Assembly: GCA_027257055.1 (NCBI GenBank)
Contig: JAPVLO010000045.1
Coordinates: 2,389,501-2,453,500, forward strand
DNA: 64,000 bases
Source: Cephalopachus bancanus
Taxonomy: Eukaryota; Chordata; Mammalia; Primates; Tarsiidae
Direction of reading: 5' to 3'
Part shown: positions 1-10,984 of the stretch, piece after piece
Numbering within the stretch: position 1 is the first letter of the stretch
Layout: every line of letters starts with the position of its first letter
Notes under the pieces: model-generated
Told to the model about the DNA's origin: nothing
The model's database searches: none
What the model saw: only the letters and a program-made list of their open reading frames with translations
Program-made: the position numbers and the translations under genes

Positions 1-2594
1 TTGTCTCTGGCAGGATGGACATACTAGCAATGTTGATTTTTCCAGCCCATGAGCATGGAATACCTTTCCATTTGTTTGTGTCTTCTTGGATTTCTTTGAG
101 CAGTGTTTTGTAGTTTTCATCGTATAGGTCTTTCCCTTCTCTGGTTAGGAAGATGCCATGGTATTTCATTTGTGTGTGTGTGTGTGTGTGTGTGTGCTAT
201 TATGAATGGAATTGTGTTTTTTTATTTGTTTCTTTGCTTGTTTATTGTTGGAGTATAAAAATGTGACTGTCTTTTGCACTTTTATTTTGTACCATGAGAT
301 TTTACCAAAGTCCTTTATCAGTTCAAGGAGATTTTTGACAGATTCTCTTAGATTTTTGAGGTGTAGGATCATATTGTTAGCAAAAGGGATAACTTAACTT
401 CTTATTTTCCTATTTGGATCCACCTGGTTACATTTTCTTGTCTAATTGCTCTAGCTAGGACTTCCAAAATAATGTTGAACATTATGAGTGGGCAGTCTTG
501 TCTTTTTCCAGTTTTCAGGGGAAATGCTTCTAGGTTCTGTCCATTTAGCAATATGCTGGCTGTTGCTTTATCATAGACGGTACTTACTCTTTTGAGGTAT
601 GCTCCTTCTATGCCTAAGTGTTTGTGTGTTTTTATCAAGAATGGATGCCGGATTTTGTCAAAAGCCTTTCCTGCATCTTATGATATAATTATGTGATTCT
701 TGTTTTTACATCTGTTGATATATTTAATTACATTTATGGTCTTGTGTATGTTGTACCAGCCCTGCATCCTGAAGATGAAGCCTACTTGGTCATGGCGAAT
801 GAATTTTGAGACGTGTTGCTGGATCCTATTTGCTAAAATCTTGTTGAGAATTTTTGCCTCTGTGTTCATTAGGGATATAGACCTGTAGATCTCTTTCGTT
901 GTTGAATCTTTATCCAGTTTGGGTATCAGTGTGATGTTAGCTTCAAAAAATAATTTGGGGAGAATTTCATCTTTCTCAATTGCCTGAAAAACTTTCAGTA
1001 GGATGGGTATCAGTTCCCTCTTGTTTGTTTTGTAGAATTCCACTGGAAAGCCATCTGTCCAGAACTTTTTTGTGTTGGCAGTTTCTTATGACAGAGTCAA
1101 TTTCCTGGGTTGCTATTGGTCTATTTAGTGTCTCATTGTCTTCTTGTTTTAACCTTGGGAGGTGGTGTGTTGTCAGAAAGTCCTCCATTTCATTTAGATT
1201 ATCAAATTTGCTTCCATAAAGGTGTGCATAGAAGTCTCTGATAATCTTTTGTATTTCTTTGGGGTCATTTGTGATTTGATCTTTTGCATTTGTGATTGCA
1301 TTTGTTTGGACTTTTTCACTCTTTTTCCTGGTCATTCTGGCTAGAGGCCCATCAATCTTGTTTACTCTTTCAAAGAACCAGCTTTTTGCTTTGATTTTTT
1401 TTCTATGATGGTTTTGTCTTCTATATCCTGTTTTGGGGGTTTTACTTTGGTGATATGGATTCTTCTGCTAAAGTTAGGGTTTTGGTGGTCTGGCTTTTCC
1501 AGCTCCCTTAGGTGATCTGTTAGGCTATTAACTTGTAATCTCTCCATTTTCTTAATGTGTGATCATAGAGATATAAATTCCTCTCGCAGAACTGCTTTCA
1601 TGGCATCCCAGAGATTTCTGTAAGATGTTTTTTCATTTTCATTTGTTTCCAGGAATCTTTTAATTTCTGTTTTGATTTCTGTGTTGACCAAGTTATCATT
1701 CAGTATCATGCTGTTTAGTGTCCATGTCTTTGTGGGTTTGGGGGGAATTTTGTTGTTGTTGATATTTATTTTTTATTCCACTGTGGTCTGAGAAGGTGCA
1801 TTGCAGTATTTTGATCTTATGAAATTTGTTGATGCTTGATTTATGGTCAAGGATGTGATTGATCATGGAGAATTTTACATGCAGTGATGAATAAAATGCA
1901 TATTCTGTGGTTGTTGGGTGAAGTGTTCTGTAGGTATCTATTAAGTCCATTTGGTCAAGTGTCAAGTTGAGGTTCCAGATCTCTTTGCTGATTTTTTGCC
2001 TCGATGATCTATCTAGGGTTGTTAGTGGGGTATTTAAGTCCCCAGATATAATAGTGTTATAGTTAATTTTTTTTAGATTACTTATTATTTGCTTTATAAA
2101 CACTAGTGTTGGATTAATAAATGTTTAGGATGGATATTTCTTGTTGGTGGATTGAACCTTTTATCATTATGTAGTGCCCTTTTATATCTTTTAAAATTTT
2201 TGATAGCTTAAAGGTTGCTTTATCTGATATTGAGAGCACAACTCCTGACTTCTTTTGTAGCACATTTGTCTTGAAATTCATTTTCCATCACCTAACTTTG
2301 AATCTGTGTGCATCTCTTGTGGTGAGATGAGTTTCCTGGATACAGAAAATTATTTGTTCATGATTTTTCATCCAGTTTTTCCATTCTGTGTCTTTTCAGT
2401 CATGCATTTAGTCCATTCACATTCAGGCTGATTATTGAAATGTGATCATTTATCCCCATGATGAGGTTCTTATAAAATTTTTTGTTTATTTGTTTTCTTT
2501 TAACTTTTGGGTTGATGTATGTGTGTGTTTTCAAGTTTGCAGTCACAATGTATTCTCTGCTGATTCTATGTTCTCTTGGGACCTGTGTGGTCAT
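1..2594 (-). pseudogene. L1 ORF2 relic (endonuclease and reverse transcriptase) of copy A
   Basis: ORF2p supplies the endonuclease that nicks target DNA and the reverse transcriptase that copies L1 RNA there. The start region near 2400-2594 ends in SIISLNVNGLNA, the usual N-terminal signature. The endonuclease C-terminal half lies at 1696-2103, with SGDLNTPL and FSDHSGI. Reverse transcriptase pieces follow at 976-1335, 678-1043 and 402-638. The catalytic FADD motif, at 373-384, reads FANN, so both aspartates are lost. Stops and frameshifts are frequent. A (GT)n tract at 170-196 falls inside the coding region. The C-terminal third is outside the window. Confidence 0.87.
170..196. repeat. (GT)n microsatellite inside L1 ORF2
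   Basis: About 13 GT units on the plus strand, read as alternating Thr-His codons on the L1 sense strand. A shorter GT run sits at the same ORF2 position in the L1 copy at 13477. Confidence 0.95.
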
Positions 2595-2615
2595 TCTTTT
2601 TTCTTTCTTCTGTGC

Positions 2616-3540
2616 TTAATATCTTTTTAAGTATCTGCTATAAAGCAGTTTGGAAGCTACATAATCTCTTAGGGACTGGATGTCTGGGAAGTACTTTAAT
2701 TCTCCATCACTGATGAAGCTGAACTTGGCTGGGTAGGAAATTCTTGGTTGAAATTGTTTATCTTTGAGAACTTTGAATATTGGACTCCAGTCCCTTCTAC
2801 TTGTAGCATTTCTGCCGATAGGTCTGCTGCCTTTCTGATTGGTTTTCCCCCAATAGGTAGTCTGACTTTCTCCCTTGCTGCCTTTAGGATCTTTTATTTT
2901 ATACCTACTTTGTGTAGGCAAATTACTATGTGTCTAGGGGTTGGTCTTCTGAGTTGATGTCTTGTGGGGGTTTTCTGTTTCTCTTCTGTTTGGATAGTCA
3001 CATCTGTGGTGAGATGGGCAAAGTTTTCTTGAATAACCTCCTGGAATACTTGTTCCAAAGTGTTCTCTCTTTCCCTTTCTTCTTCTGGCATGCCAGTCAA
3101 ATGTAGGTTCAGTCTCTTGATATAATCACACATCTCTTGGAGGCTTTGTTCTTTCTTTCTGAGTTTTCTTTCTATGTTATTTGCAGATTAGCTTAATTTC
3201 ATATTTTGGTCTTCAAGTTCTGAGATTCTTTCTTCTGCTTGATTAATTCTGCTTTCCATACTAGTCATCTTGTTACTTATTTCTTGGATGAAAATTTTTA
3301 TGTCCAAAATCTCTGTGACAAGTTCTTTCAGTGTTGCATCTTGTCTTTCTTGAGTCTTATTCACTCTTTCCATCAATTTCCTAATACCTGTTGTATTATG
3401 GGACCTGTTGGGGTGACTTCCATTATTTGGACTTGGAGGTATGATTTTCAGATGCTTTCTTTTTGTTACACTGGAAATTACCTGTGTTTGTCCATTGATT
3501 TTTCCTCATTTATGACCCATATCTCTTTTCTCTTTAGTTT
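2616..3540 (-). pseudogene. L1 ORF1 relic (RNA-binding chaperone) of copy A
   Basis: ORF1p of L1 forms a trimeric coiled coil that binds L1 RNA in the cytoplasmic ribonucleoprotein. Pieces appear in the right order in three frames. Near 3188-3376 is a coiled-coil segment with the conserved run RINQAEERISELED. Near 2894-3133 is the RRM-like part, with a GMPEEE segment and PRHIVICL. Near 2616-2921 is the C-terminal domain, with IFKVLKDKQFQPRISYPAKF. Frameshifts separate the pieces, so no full protein can be made. I cannot fix the N-terminal start; the ATG near 3376 is probably internal. Confidence 0.85.
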
Positions 3541-4330
3541 TGCTACTCAGTGGCAGTGGGAGAGGACTTCACTTCTGATGTTTGCTCAGTCCTCTATTTT
3601 TTCCTGATCAGGGCTCTGAATTTGATATATTTTGATACAGGACTGTGGGTGGAAGCTTTGCTGTCTCACTGATCTCTTCTGAGGTATTCCTTGTCCTTTT
3701 CTTTGTCCTTTTCTTTGTCCTGAAGCTGAATCAGGGTAGGAGATGGAGCACCTGAGACTCAGCACTTGTCCTGTCCCTCTGGAGTTTATGCTTTCAGGAT
3801 ACTCCCTCTGAGTCATGATGAACCCCTGAGTAGTTAATCTGCCAGTCACAGAGATCAGGTCTGTTGCTCTGTAGTGAGCAAATTGGAGCACTTTTCTGCC
3901 CAGTTTTTAAGATGGTGGCAGGGTGCCTCTTTAATCTTCTCCAGTGGGGCTCTGCCTCTGGACTTCCTCGTTGTTCTCCCTCTGCAGCTCTTGTTGCCAG
4001 AGTTCGTCCAGGGACTGCAGTAGTGAGGAAGAGTCTGGAGCCAACAGTTACTCCTGGCAGCTTCTTCTCTGGAATGGTTTTGCTGATTTAAAAAAAAATG
4101 GTGCTCAGCTTCTGTGTCCTGGGAAGTGCTAGGGCCCAAGCAGAGCAGTTGCAGCAGCAGCCACTCACCAGGAGAGCCCTGACCACTTGCTCCTGAGTCT
4201 CCACTCAATGAGCCACTTATATGCCCACTTCATCATAGACACATGTGCAAAATTCTCCATACACTCACTCACTCACATACTGGAACTTGCATAGTCTGAC
4301 TGGCTCTGCCCCATCTCCCCAGATGTCTTA

Positions 4331-4504
4331 ACCAACATCTTTGTTAAAAATTTTAAGCATATAGGAAAATAGTTATTTAATTCAGAAATGTGTATGGAAA
4401 CATCTATCTATAATAAAAATAGAAAAAGATATTTTGATGACTAAAACTACAATATGAAATAAATTATTTGTAGTCAAATTAAGTGTTTAATGTGAGCATA
4501 GGCA
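4331..4504. other. AT-rich spacer between two L1 copies
   Basis: AT-rich sequence with no recognised repeat or reading frame. It separates the 5' edge of one minus-strand L1 from the 3' tail of the next. Its right end (AATGTGAG...GGCAAAATTA) may be a decayed target-site duplicate of 10209-10226. Confidence 0.5.
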
Positions 4505-4660
4505 AAATTATTTTATTTTTAAATTGTGGGATACAAATAAGGGTTAGGTACACATGTGATCATCATACAAGTAAAGTTTGGGTACCCTTATTGATATAAG
4601 TGCCCCCCCAGCAGCATCTCACTACTGCCAATCCCTTTTTTATTGTATCATGATAAATGT

Positions 4661-7600
4661 TCAAGGTCCACTTATGAGTGAATACATGTGGTACTCAGAT
4701 CTTTGCTTCTGTGATAGTATTATAAACTCAGTATTATAGACTCTAATCCCATCCAGGTTGCTGCAAAGTTCATAATTTTGTTTTTCTTTATGGCTGCATA
4801 ATATTCCATCATGTAAATGTACCACATTTTCTTTATCTAGATTTTTGATGGGCAGCACGAGTGGTTCCATGTTTTTGCTATTGTGAATAATGCTGCAATA
4901 AACATGCATACGCAAGTATCTTTATTTTGGAGTGATTTGAGCTCCTCTGGGTATATTCCCAGAAGGGGGATTGCTGGGTCATATGGACGGTCAATCTTCA
5001 GATTTTTTTAGAAATCTCCACACTGTTTTCCACAGAGGTTGTACTAGTTTACATTTCCACCAACAATGTAAAAGTGTTCCCTTTTCTCCACATCCTATCC
5101 AGCATCTGTGTTATTTTGAGTTATTGATGCTGGCCATCCTGACAGGAGTTAAGTGGTATCTCAGTGTGGTTCTAATTTGCATTTCTTTGATGATTAATAA
5201 GGCTGAACATGTTTCATCTATCTGTTGGCTGCTCATATGTCTTCTTCTGAGAAGTATCTATTCATATCTTTTGCCCATTTTAAAATAGGGTTTTTTGTTT
5301 GTTTGTTTGTTTGTTTTCCTCTCAGCACCTTTGAGTTCCTTGTAGATTCTAGATATTAGGCCTTTGTCAGATATACAGTTGGCAAATATTTTCTCCCATC
5401 CCATGGGCTGTCTCCACACTCTCTTAATGGTTTCTTTTGCTTTGCAAAAAATTTTCAGTTTGATGAGGTCCCACTTGTCTATTTTAGCTTTTATGGCATT
5501 TGCTTTTGGAGAGGTGATCAGGACTTGGTTGCCTATTCCAATTTCCATAAGGGTGTTTCCTACATTTTCTTCTAGGATTCTTTTTTTTTTTTTTTTGAGT
5601 TGGAGTCTCACTCTGTCACCCAGACTGGAGTGCAGTGGCCGCTCCCGGCCACCACAGCCTCGACCTGCTGGGCTCCAGTGATCCTTCCACCTCAGCCTTC
5701 CAGTAGCCAGAATTACAGGCATGCGCCACCACGCCCAGCTGATTTTTTGATTTATTGTAGAGATGAGGTCTCGCTGCCCAGGCGGGTCTCGAAACCGTGG
5801 GCTCAGGCAATCCACTCACCTCAGCCTCCCAAAGGTGCGGGATTACAGGCTGAGCCACTGAGATCGGTTTAGGATTCTTATAGTCTGTGGTTTTATTAGG
5901 TCTTTGATAGATTTAGAGTTGATTTTTGGGCATGATGATAAGTAAGAATCTTGTTTCAGTCTTCATCATTTAGTCTGCCAGTTTTTCCAGCACCATTTAC
6001 TGAATAGGTTCTCCTTTCCCCATTGGATGTTGGTGGAGGCTTTGTCAAAGATAAGTTGGTTGAGGAATTGAGGTTTTGCTTCTGGAATCTCTATCCTGTT
6101 CCATTAGTTCATATGTCTGTTCTGGTACCAGTACCAGGCTGTTTTGATTATTGTAGACTTATAGTAAAGTTTGAAGTCTAGAAATATGATAACTCCCACT
6201 TTGTTTCTTTTGCTAAGGATTGTTTTGGCTATTTGTGGTCTTTTATGTTTCCGTATGAATTTCTGTATTGTCACTTCCAGGTCTGAGAAGAATGATACTG
6301 GTAATTTAATGGGTATTGTGTTAAATCTGTAGATTGCCTTTGGTAGGATGAATATCTTAACAATTTTAATTCTTCCAATCCATGACCTAGGATTATTTTT
6401 CCATTTGTTTGTGTAGCTTTAGATTTCTTTGAGCAGTAGTTTATAGTTTTCATTGTAAAGGGCTTTCACTTCTTTGGTTAGGATGATGCCAAGGTATTTC
6501 TTTTATTTTTTATTTTTATTATTTTTTTGTAGCTATTGTGAATGGAACTGTACTTTTTATTTGGATACCCTTGATTTCCTTCTCTTGTCTGATTGTTCTA
6601 GCTAGGATTTCCAATACAATGTTGAATAGGAGAGGTGAAAGTGGGCAGCTGAGTCTTGTTCCAGTTTTCAGGGGAAATGCTTCCAACTTCTGCCTGTTTA
6701 GTAGTATGTTGGCTGTGGGTTTAACATAGATGGCTTTTACTACTTTGAGGTATGTTCTATCTATGCGTAAGTATTCAAGTGTTTTTATCAAAAAAGGATG
6801 CTGGATTTTATCAACAGATTTTTCTGCATCTAATGATATAATCATATGATTCTTGTTTTTACATCTATTGATGTATTTAATTACATTTATGGTCTTGTGG
6901 ATATTGAAGCAGCCTTGCATCCTGGGGGTGAAGCCAACTTGGTCACAGTGGATGGATTTTAAGTTGTTAGATCTGGTTTTCTAGAATCTTGCTGAAAATT
7001 TTTATATCTATGTCCATCAAAGACATTGGTCTGTAGTTTTCTTTCTTTGTTTAATATTTATCTGGCTTGGGTGTCAATATGATGTTAGCTTCATAAAATG
7101 ATTTGGGGAGAGTTTTGTCTTTCTCAATTGCCCGGAATACTTTCAATAGGATTGATATCATCTCCTTCTTGTATGGTTTGTAGGATTCTACTGGAAAACC
7201 ATCTGGTTCAGGGCTTTTTTTGTGTGTGGGTAGTTTTCTTACAACACAGTCAATTTCCTGGGTTGTTATTGGTCTATTTAGTATCTCAATTTCTTTTTGT
7301 TCCAACCCTGGGAGTTTGTGTGCTATCAAAAAGTTCTCCATTTCACTTAGGTTTTTGAGTTTATCTCCATACAAGTATACATAGTAATCCCTGATAATCT
7401 TTTGTATTTCTTGAGGATCACTTATGGCATGATCTTTTGCATTTCTGATTGTGTTTATCTGGACCTTTTCTCTTTTTCTTGATCAGTCTTGCTAAGGGTC
7501 CATTAATCTTGTTTATCCTTTCAAAGAACAAGCTTTTTGTTTTGCTGATTTTTTTCTATGATTTTTTTTCTTCTATGTCCCGTATTTGGGCTTTTATTAT

Positions 7601-8215
7601 GGTAATCTGGATTCTTCTGCTGAAGTTAGGGTTTGGGTGGTCCTGTTTTTCCTACTCCCTCAGGTGACTTGTTAGATGGTTAACTTGTGATCTGACCATT
7701 TTCTTCATATATGTTTATTATAGAATGTTATAATTTCCCTCTTAGTACTGATTTCATGATATCCCAGAGTTTTTGGTAAGATATTTCTTCATTTTCATTT
7801 TCATTTGTTTCCAGGAATCTTTGAATTTCTTCTTTGATTTTCATGTTGATCCAGGAGTTGTTCAGCATCATACTGTCAGTGTCCATGTCTTTGTGGATTT
7901 TGGGGGAACCTTGTTGGTGTTGATATTTATTATTATTCCACTGTGGTCTGAGAAGGTAGGTGGCAGTATTTTGATGTTATGAAATTTGTTTATAGTTGAC
8001 TTATAGCCGAGGATGTGGTCAATCTTGGAGTACGTTCCATGAGGTGATGAGTAGAACATATAATCTGTGGTTGTTGGGTGAATTGCTCTATAGGTATCTA
8101 TTAGGTCCATTTGGTCAAGCATCAGGTTGAAATTCCAGACTTCCTTGTTGATTTTTTTCCTCGATGATCTATTCAGGGTAGATATTGTGGTATTAATATC
8201 TACCCTATGTAGACA
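4661..8215 (-). pseudogene. L1 ORF2 relic of copy B
   Basis: Fragments of the L1 endonuclease/reverse transcriptase, read from about 8195 down. The endonuclease C-terminal half (7868-8190) includes FSDHSGI. Reverse transcriptase pieces lie at 7051-7374 (PITTQEID..., YKPYKKEMI) and 6519-6920 ([33 protein letters not shown]). The FADD-containing segment is absent: compared with copy A about 190 bp is deleted around 6560. The C-terminal domain continues to 4661 around the Alu at 5581-5868. Multiple stops make it non-functional. Confidence 0.85.
5581..5868 (-). mobile_element. Alu SINE in L1 copy B
   Basis: A dimeric Alu, antisense, with its T-tail at 5581-5596. It has the lineage-specific signature: ATTTATTGTAGAGATGAGG between the monomers and GTGGCCGGGAGCGGCCAC-like sequence in the right arm. 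The flanks carry a short duplication, AGGATTCTT (5574-5582 overlapping the tail, and 5871-5879), marking insertion into L1 ORF2. Confidence 0.95.
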
Positions 8216-9282
8216 TACTGTAAGGTGATGGGAAGTAGACCCCTGGGGGTCCACACACCAATCAGCAAACACTGTGATTGTCAGCTTTTGAATCTTAGCA
8301 GCCCCCAACATACCTCATCCAAATCTCAAGCTTCCCTGCTCCAACCCAACCCAGCTCCAAAAATTGAACTAGTCCAGAGGCTTTATTCAAGGGAGAATAG
8401 GAAGTCTAGCAAAAAGAAATGAAGTACGTCCATACAATGGGAGCATATGTATCTTCCCTGGGTACAAAATGCCATGAAAGAAGGGAAAGGAGTTAATGAA
8501 GAGAGAATGTGGAGGGGATGACAATGGAGAGAACAAAGGAGAGAAGGGAAAAGATACAAATTGGTAAGCAGGGAAACAAGAGAGAAAAAGAAAGAGGGAG
8601 AGAAAACCAAACTGAAACAGTAACAAAAACAAAACAAAATGAAAACGACAAAAACAAAGAAAGAAGAAAAAACCAAACATCACAGAAACAGACAAAAACT
8701 ACAACGAATAATATGAGGACATTTTCACTCTCATATATAGCCTTATTGAACAGAAAGAAGAAGGAGAAGGAGTAAAATGAACCGAATGCTCACTCACAAC
8801 AAGGTATATTCTTTAAAAAGTAAAAAAAAAAAAAGATGTAGTCATGCAGATACAAAAAATAAAAAAATAAACAAAATAAAAATACCAAAACAATAACAAC
8901 AACAGCAACAAACTTATGTAATTCTTGTGCACTCTCTTTCAGCAGTTTCAAGACTTCAGGTTTCTTGTAGAAGTGACCCAAGCACTGCTTCTCTTAGCTG
9001 GTGGCAGAGGGGAGCAATTTCGCAAGGGAGGAGCTTCCAGCTTTTAAATCTGTCCCCCTGTTTACCCCTTGCGGTTGTGGAGAGGTTGGAAGGTGTCCCT
9101 GGCAGATCTACCTATGTTTAGCCCTCTCCATGTGTGCTGATCCTAATGTTGCCTGCCTGGGTCACACGGCTCCCAAATCATTGGGGAAAGGATGTAGGGT
9201 CACTTTAAAACTCATCCCTACTCATCCGCTGTGGGAGGAGCCTGGGTTCTTGGGTCGCAGGGCACAAATGCTTCAACTCTAA

Positions 9283-9304
9283 CACCCCCCACCCCCACCC
9301 CCCA
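9283..9304 (-). other. G-rich tract on the minus strand, quadruplex candidate
   Basis: Plus strand reads CCCCCC-A-CCCCC-A-CCCCCC. The complement supplies three long guanine runs, enough for a four-tract quadruplex if a long run is split. It lies at the junction of the two tandem units. Confidence 0.5.
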
Positions 9305-9435
9305 CTTTACCCTGTGGAGTTGGCTGCAAACTGCCCCCAGCTGATCCACCTATGTTCAGTTCTCTCTGTGCGTGTTGCTCAGAAAGTTGCCTGCCTGAGT
9401 CACACTCTCGCGGATCACTAGAAAAAGGGATGCTT

Positions 9436-9699
9436 GCCGGGCTCGGTGGCTCAGCCTGTAATCCCGCGCCTTTGGGAGTCTGAGGTGAGTGGATTGCCTG
9501 AGTTCGCGGGTTGGAGACCCGCCTGGGCAGTGAGACCTCATCTCTACAATAAATAAAAAAATCAGCCGGGCGTGGTAGCGCATGCCTGTAATTCCAGCTA
9601 CTCTGAAGGCTGAGGCAGAAGGATCGCCGGAGCCCAGGAGGTCCAGCCTGAGCGACAGAGTAAGACTCCAACTAAAAAAAAAAAAGAAAAAGAAAAAAG
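9436..9699 (+). mobile_element. Alu SINE with a right-arm deletion, in the L1 5' UTR
   Basis: An Alu of the same family, starting GCCGGGCTCGGTGGC. The right arm jumps from AGCCCAGGAGG to TCCAGCCTGAGCGAC, losing about 40 bp including the hairpin. The tail is A-rich with interspersed G. The flanking duplication AAAAAGGGATGC / AAAAAAGGATGC (about 9422-9433 and 9700-9711) supports retrotransposition. Confidence 0.94.
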
Positions 9700-10219
9700 A
9701 AAAAAGGATGCAGAGTCACTTTAAAACTCACGGCCATCTTCCTGTGATCTAGGGCTGGGTTCTTCCAACAGAGCTGCTGGCCGACTGCAAATGCTCCAGT
9801 TGGGGGATGGGGTGTCTGGGTCTCCTTAGCTGGGACTCTGGTCGGGTTACTCTAGTGTATTTTCCACGCAGTTCATGTTGCTGGTGTCTGACCTGGGATG
9901 AAGGCTGCAACGCAGGCGGCACCTGTTGCAGGTGATTTTTGCCATTTTAATCCTTTTTTTTTTTTTTTTTTCTGGGTGGTGCTGTAGAGATGATGATTGC
10001 CTCTGGGCCAAAGAGCATGCTGAGGTCCGAGCAGCTGCCTAGCAGGAGATCTCGGTCCTCTCCTTTCGATATCTCCACTCAATCAGACATTCACACAACT
10101 TTTTCTGGCACCCTAGGGTGAATACTGGTCTCTTCATCCATTCATTTATGTGGTGACTCATGCACTCCGACCGCCGTCGCCATCTTGGAATCTCCTCTAT
10201 TAATATAGAATGTGAGGCA

Positions 10220-10690
10220 AAGATTAGAAGATGAGCAACCAACTCTTCACTAGGAGGGCAAAGGAGAACTTTGCTAATAAATATATTAGTATGCACAATG
10301 ATGAGTTTCCATTTAGTGGAGTACATGGTTCTTAAACGGAGAAGTAGAAAGACAATGGAGAAATTTAGGTTCCACACTAAGGTGTAATTTAGTAATTTTA
10401 TTTTTTAGCAAAGTAGAGAAGATGATGAGGTGAGGAGGTCTAAGGGCATGGAAACCAGTTAAGAAATGTCTGAAAGGGTTTAAGGAAAAGATGCTCCAAT
10501 ACGGACTGCAGCCTTGGAGGTGAGAAGACAAAGGAATTGTAAAAATATTAAGGAGCTAGAATTGACAAAAACAGGTCACCAATTCAAGTAAAGGAAAAGG
10601 GAAAAGGGGAAATTAAAGATGACTCCAGGTTACTGGATTGGGCAACTGGTAAAATGGTGGTGCTATACAAAAGGAACCATCTATTTAATC
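10220..10690 (-). mobile_element. Old L2 LINE fragment
   Basis: Diverged sequence with an L2-like run on the antisense strand, best at 10590-10680 (GATGACTCCAGGTTACTGG, GGGCAACTGG, ATGGTGGTGCTAT). The left part (10220-10480) is weaker and may be unrelated. Confidence 0.5.
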
Positions 10691-10764
10691 AAATAATATT
10701 TATTGAGAACTTATTAGGTACCAGTCCATGTAGTTGAAGAAAGAGAGGTGATTTATCATAACAA

Positions 10765-10890
10765 CTCAGAAGATAAGCTCTAGATTCAGGCTTGGATTCA
10801 GATATAAGATTTATATAATGGCAATTCAGCTAGCACTTTACTTTTCTAAATCTTAACTTGCTTATCTGTATAGGAGTCATGAAAGTGCCT
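10765..10890 (+). mobile_element. MIR SINE fragment
   Basis: Matches the MIR pattern in order: CTCTAGATTCAGGCTTGGATTCA, then ...GCACTTTACTTTTCTAAATCTTAACTTGCTTATCTGTA. Old, diverged copy. Confidence 0.65.
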
Positions 10891-10984
10891 GCCACCAGGA
10901 GTGCAATTTATTAACAGCCCCAGCTGTGGGTGCCTTCAGACTCTGCTTCAACTTTCAAGCTAAGGCCATGTGCACCCTAAGGAA

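Larger units (their letters stand above)
1..4330 (-). mobile_element. L1 LINE (copy A), 3' end beyond the window
   Basis: A LINE-1 in antisense orientation. Reading down from about 4330 the order is 5' UTR-like sequence, ORF1 relic, ORF2 relic, cut by the window start within the reverse transcriptase region. The outer edge near 4322 resembles, in decayed form, the 5' end of the L1 at 10178-10205; both share the segment CTCCACTCAAT. Reading frames are split by many stops and frameshifts, so it is dead. It is the least truncated L1 by structure, since the 5' UTR and both ORFs are represented. Confidence 0.88.
9040..9800 (-). repeat. Two tandem ~238 bp units in the L1 5' UTR
   Basis: CCTATGTT at 9111 recurs at 9349 (238 bp apart), each followed by a CTCTC stretch, a GTGTG(C/T)TG box, TTGCCTGCCTG and (A/G)GTCAC. 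CACTTTAAAACTCA at 9201 recurs at 9717, which is about 238 bp apart once the intervening Alu is removed. The pair resembles promoter monomers of rodent L1s in arrangement, not in sequence. Confidence 0.75.
4505..10205 (-). mobile_element. L1 LINE (copy B), internally deleted, with two Alu insertions
   Basis: Antisense L1 with both ends visible. The 3' UTR and T-rich tail lie at 4505-4660, ORF2 runs to about 8195, a scrap of ORF1 follows, and then a long 5' UTR ends at a CAAGATGGCGAC-type sequence near 10178-10190. Alus interrupt it at 5581-5868 and 9436-9699. ORF1 is nearly all missing, joined by deletion to the ORF2 endonuclease near 8190, and about 190 bp around the reverse transcriptase active site is missing near 6560. 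A possible decayed target-site duplication is AATGTGAGCATAGGCAAAA (near 4490) against AATGTGAGGCAAAG (near 10209). Confidence 0.82.
8216..10205 (-). promoter_or_regulatory. L1 copy B 5' UTR / internal promoter region
   Basis: Sequence upstream of the L1 coding part, partly GC-rich compared with the AT-rich surroundings. The far end reads AAGATGGCG on the L1 sense strand at 10178-10186, matching the YY1-type site found at the start of primate L1 promoters. Two copies of a unit of about 238 bp occupy roughly 9040-9800 (the second split by an Alu). A C-rich run at 9283-9304 is a G-quadruplex candidate on the L1 sense strand. The part at 8420-8910 is A-rich on the plus strand and I cannot assign it firmly. 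Confidence 0.6.

Noticed and set aside
5258..5872. Open frames of up to 185 codons on both strands
   Set aside because: They read through an antisense Alu and its L1 flank; similar proline/arginine-rich Alu translations recur at every Alu in the window.
8383..8775. 97-102 codon phenylalanine-rich and 88-codon lysine-rich frames on opposite strands
   Set aside because: Both come from one purine-rich low-complexity stretch and have no domain.
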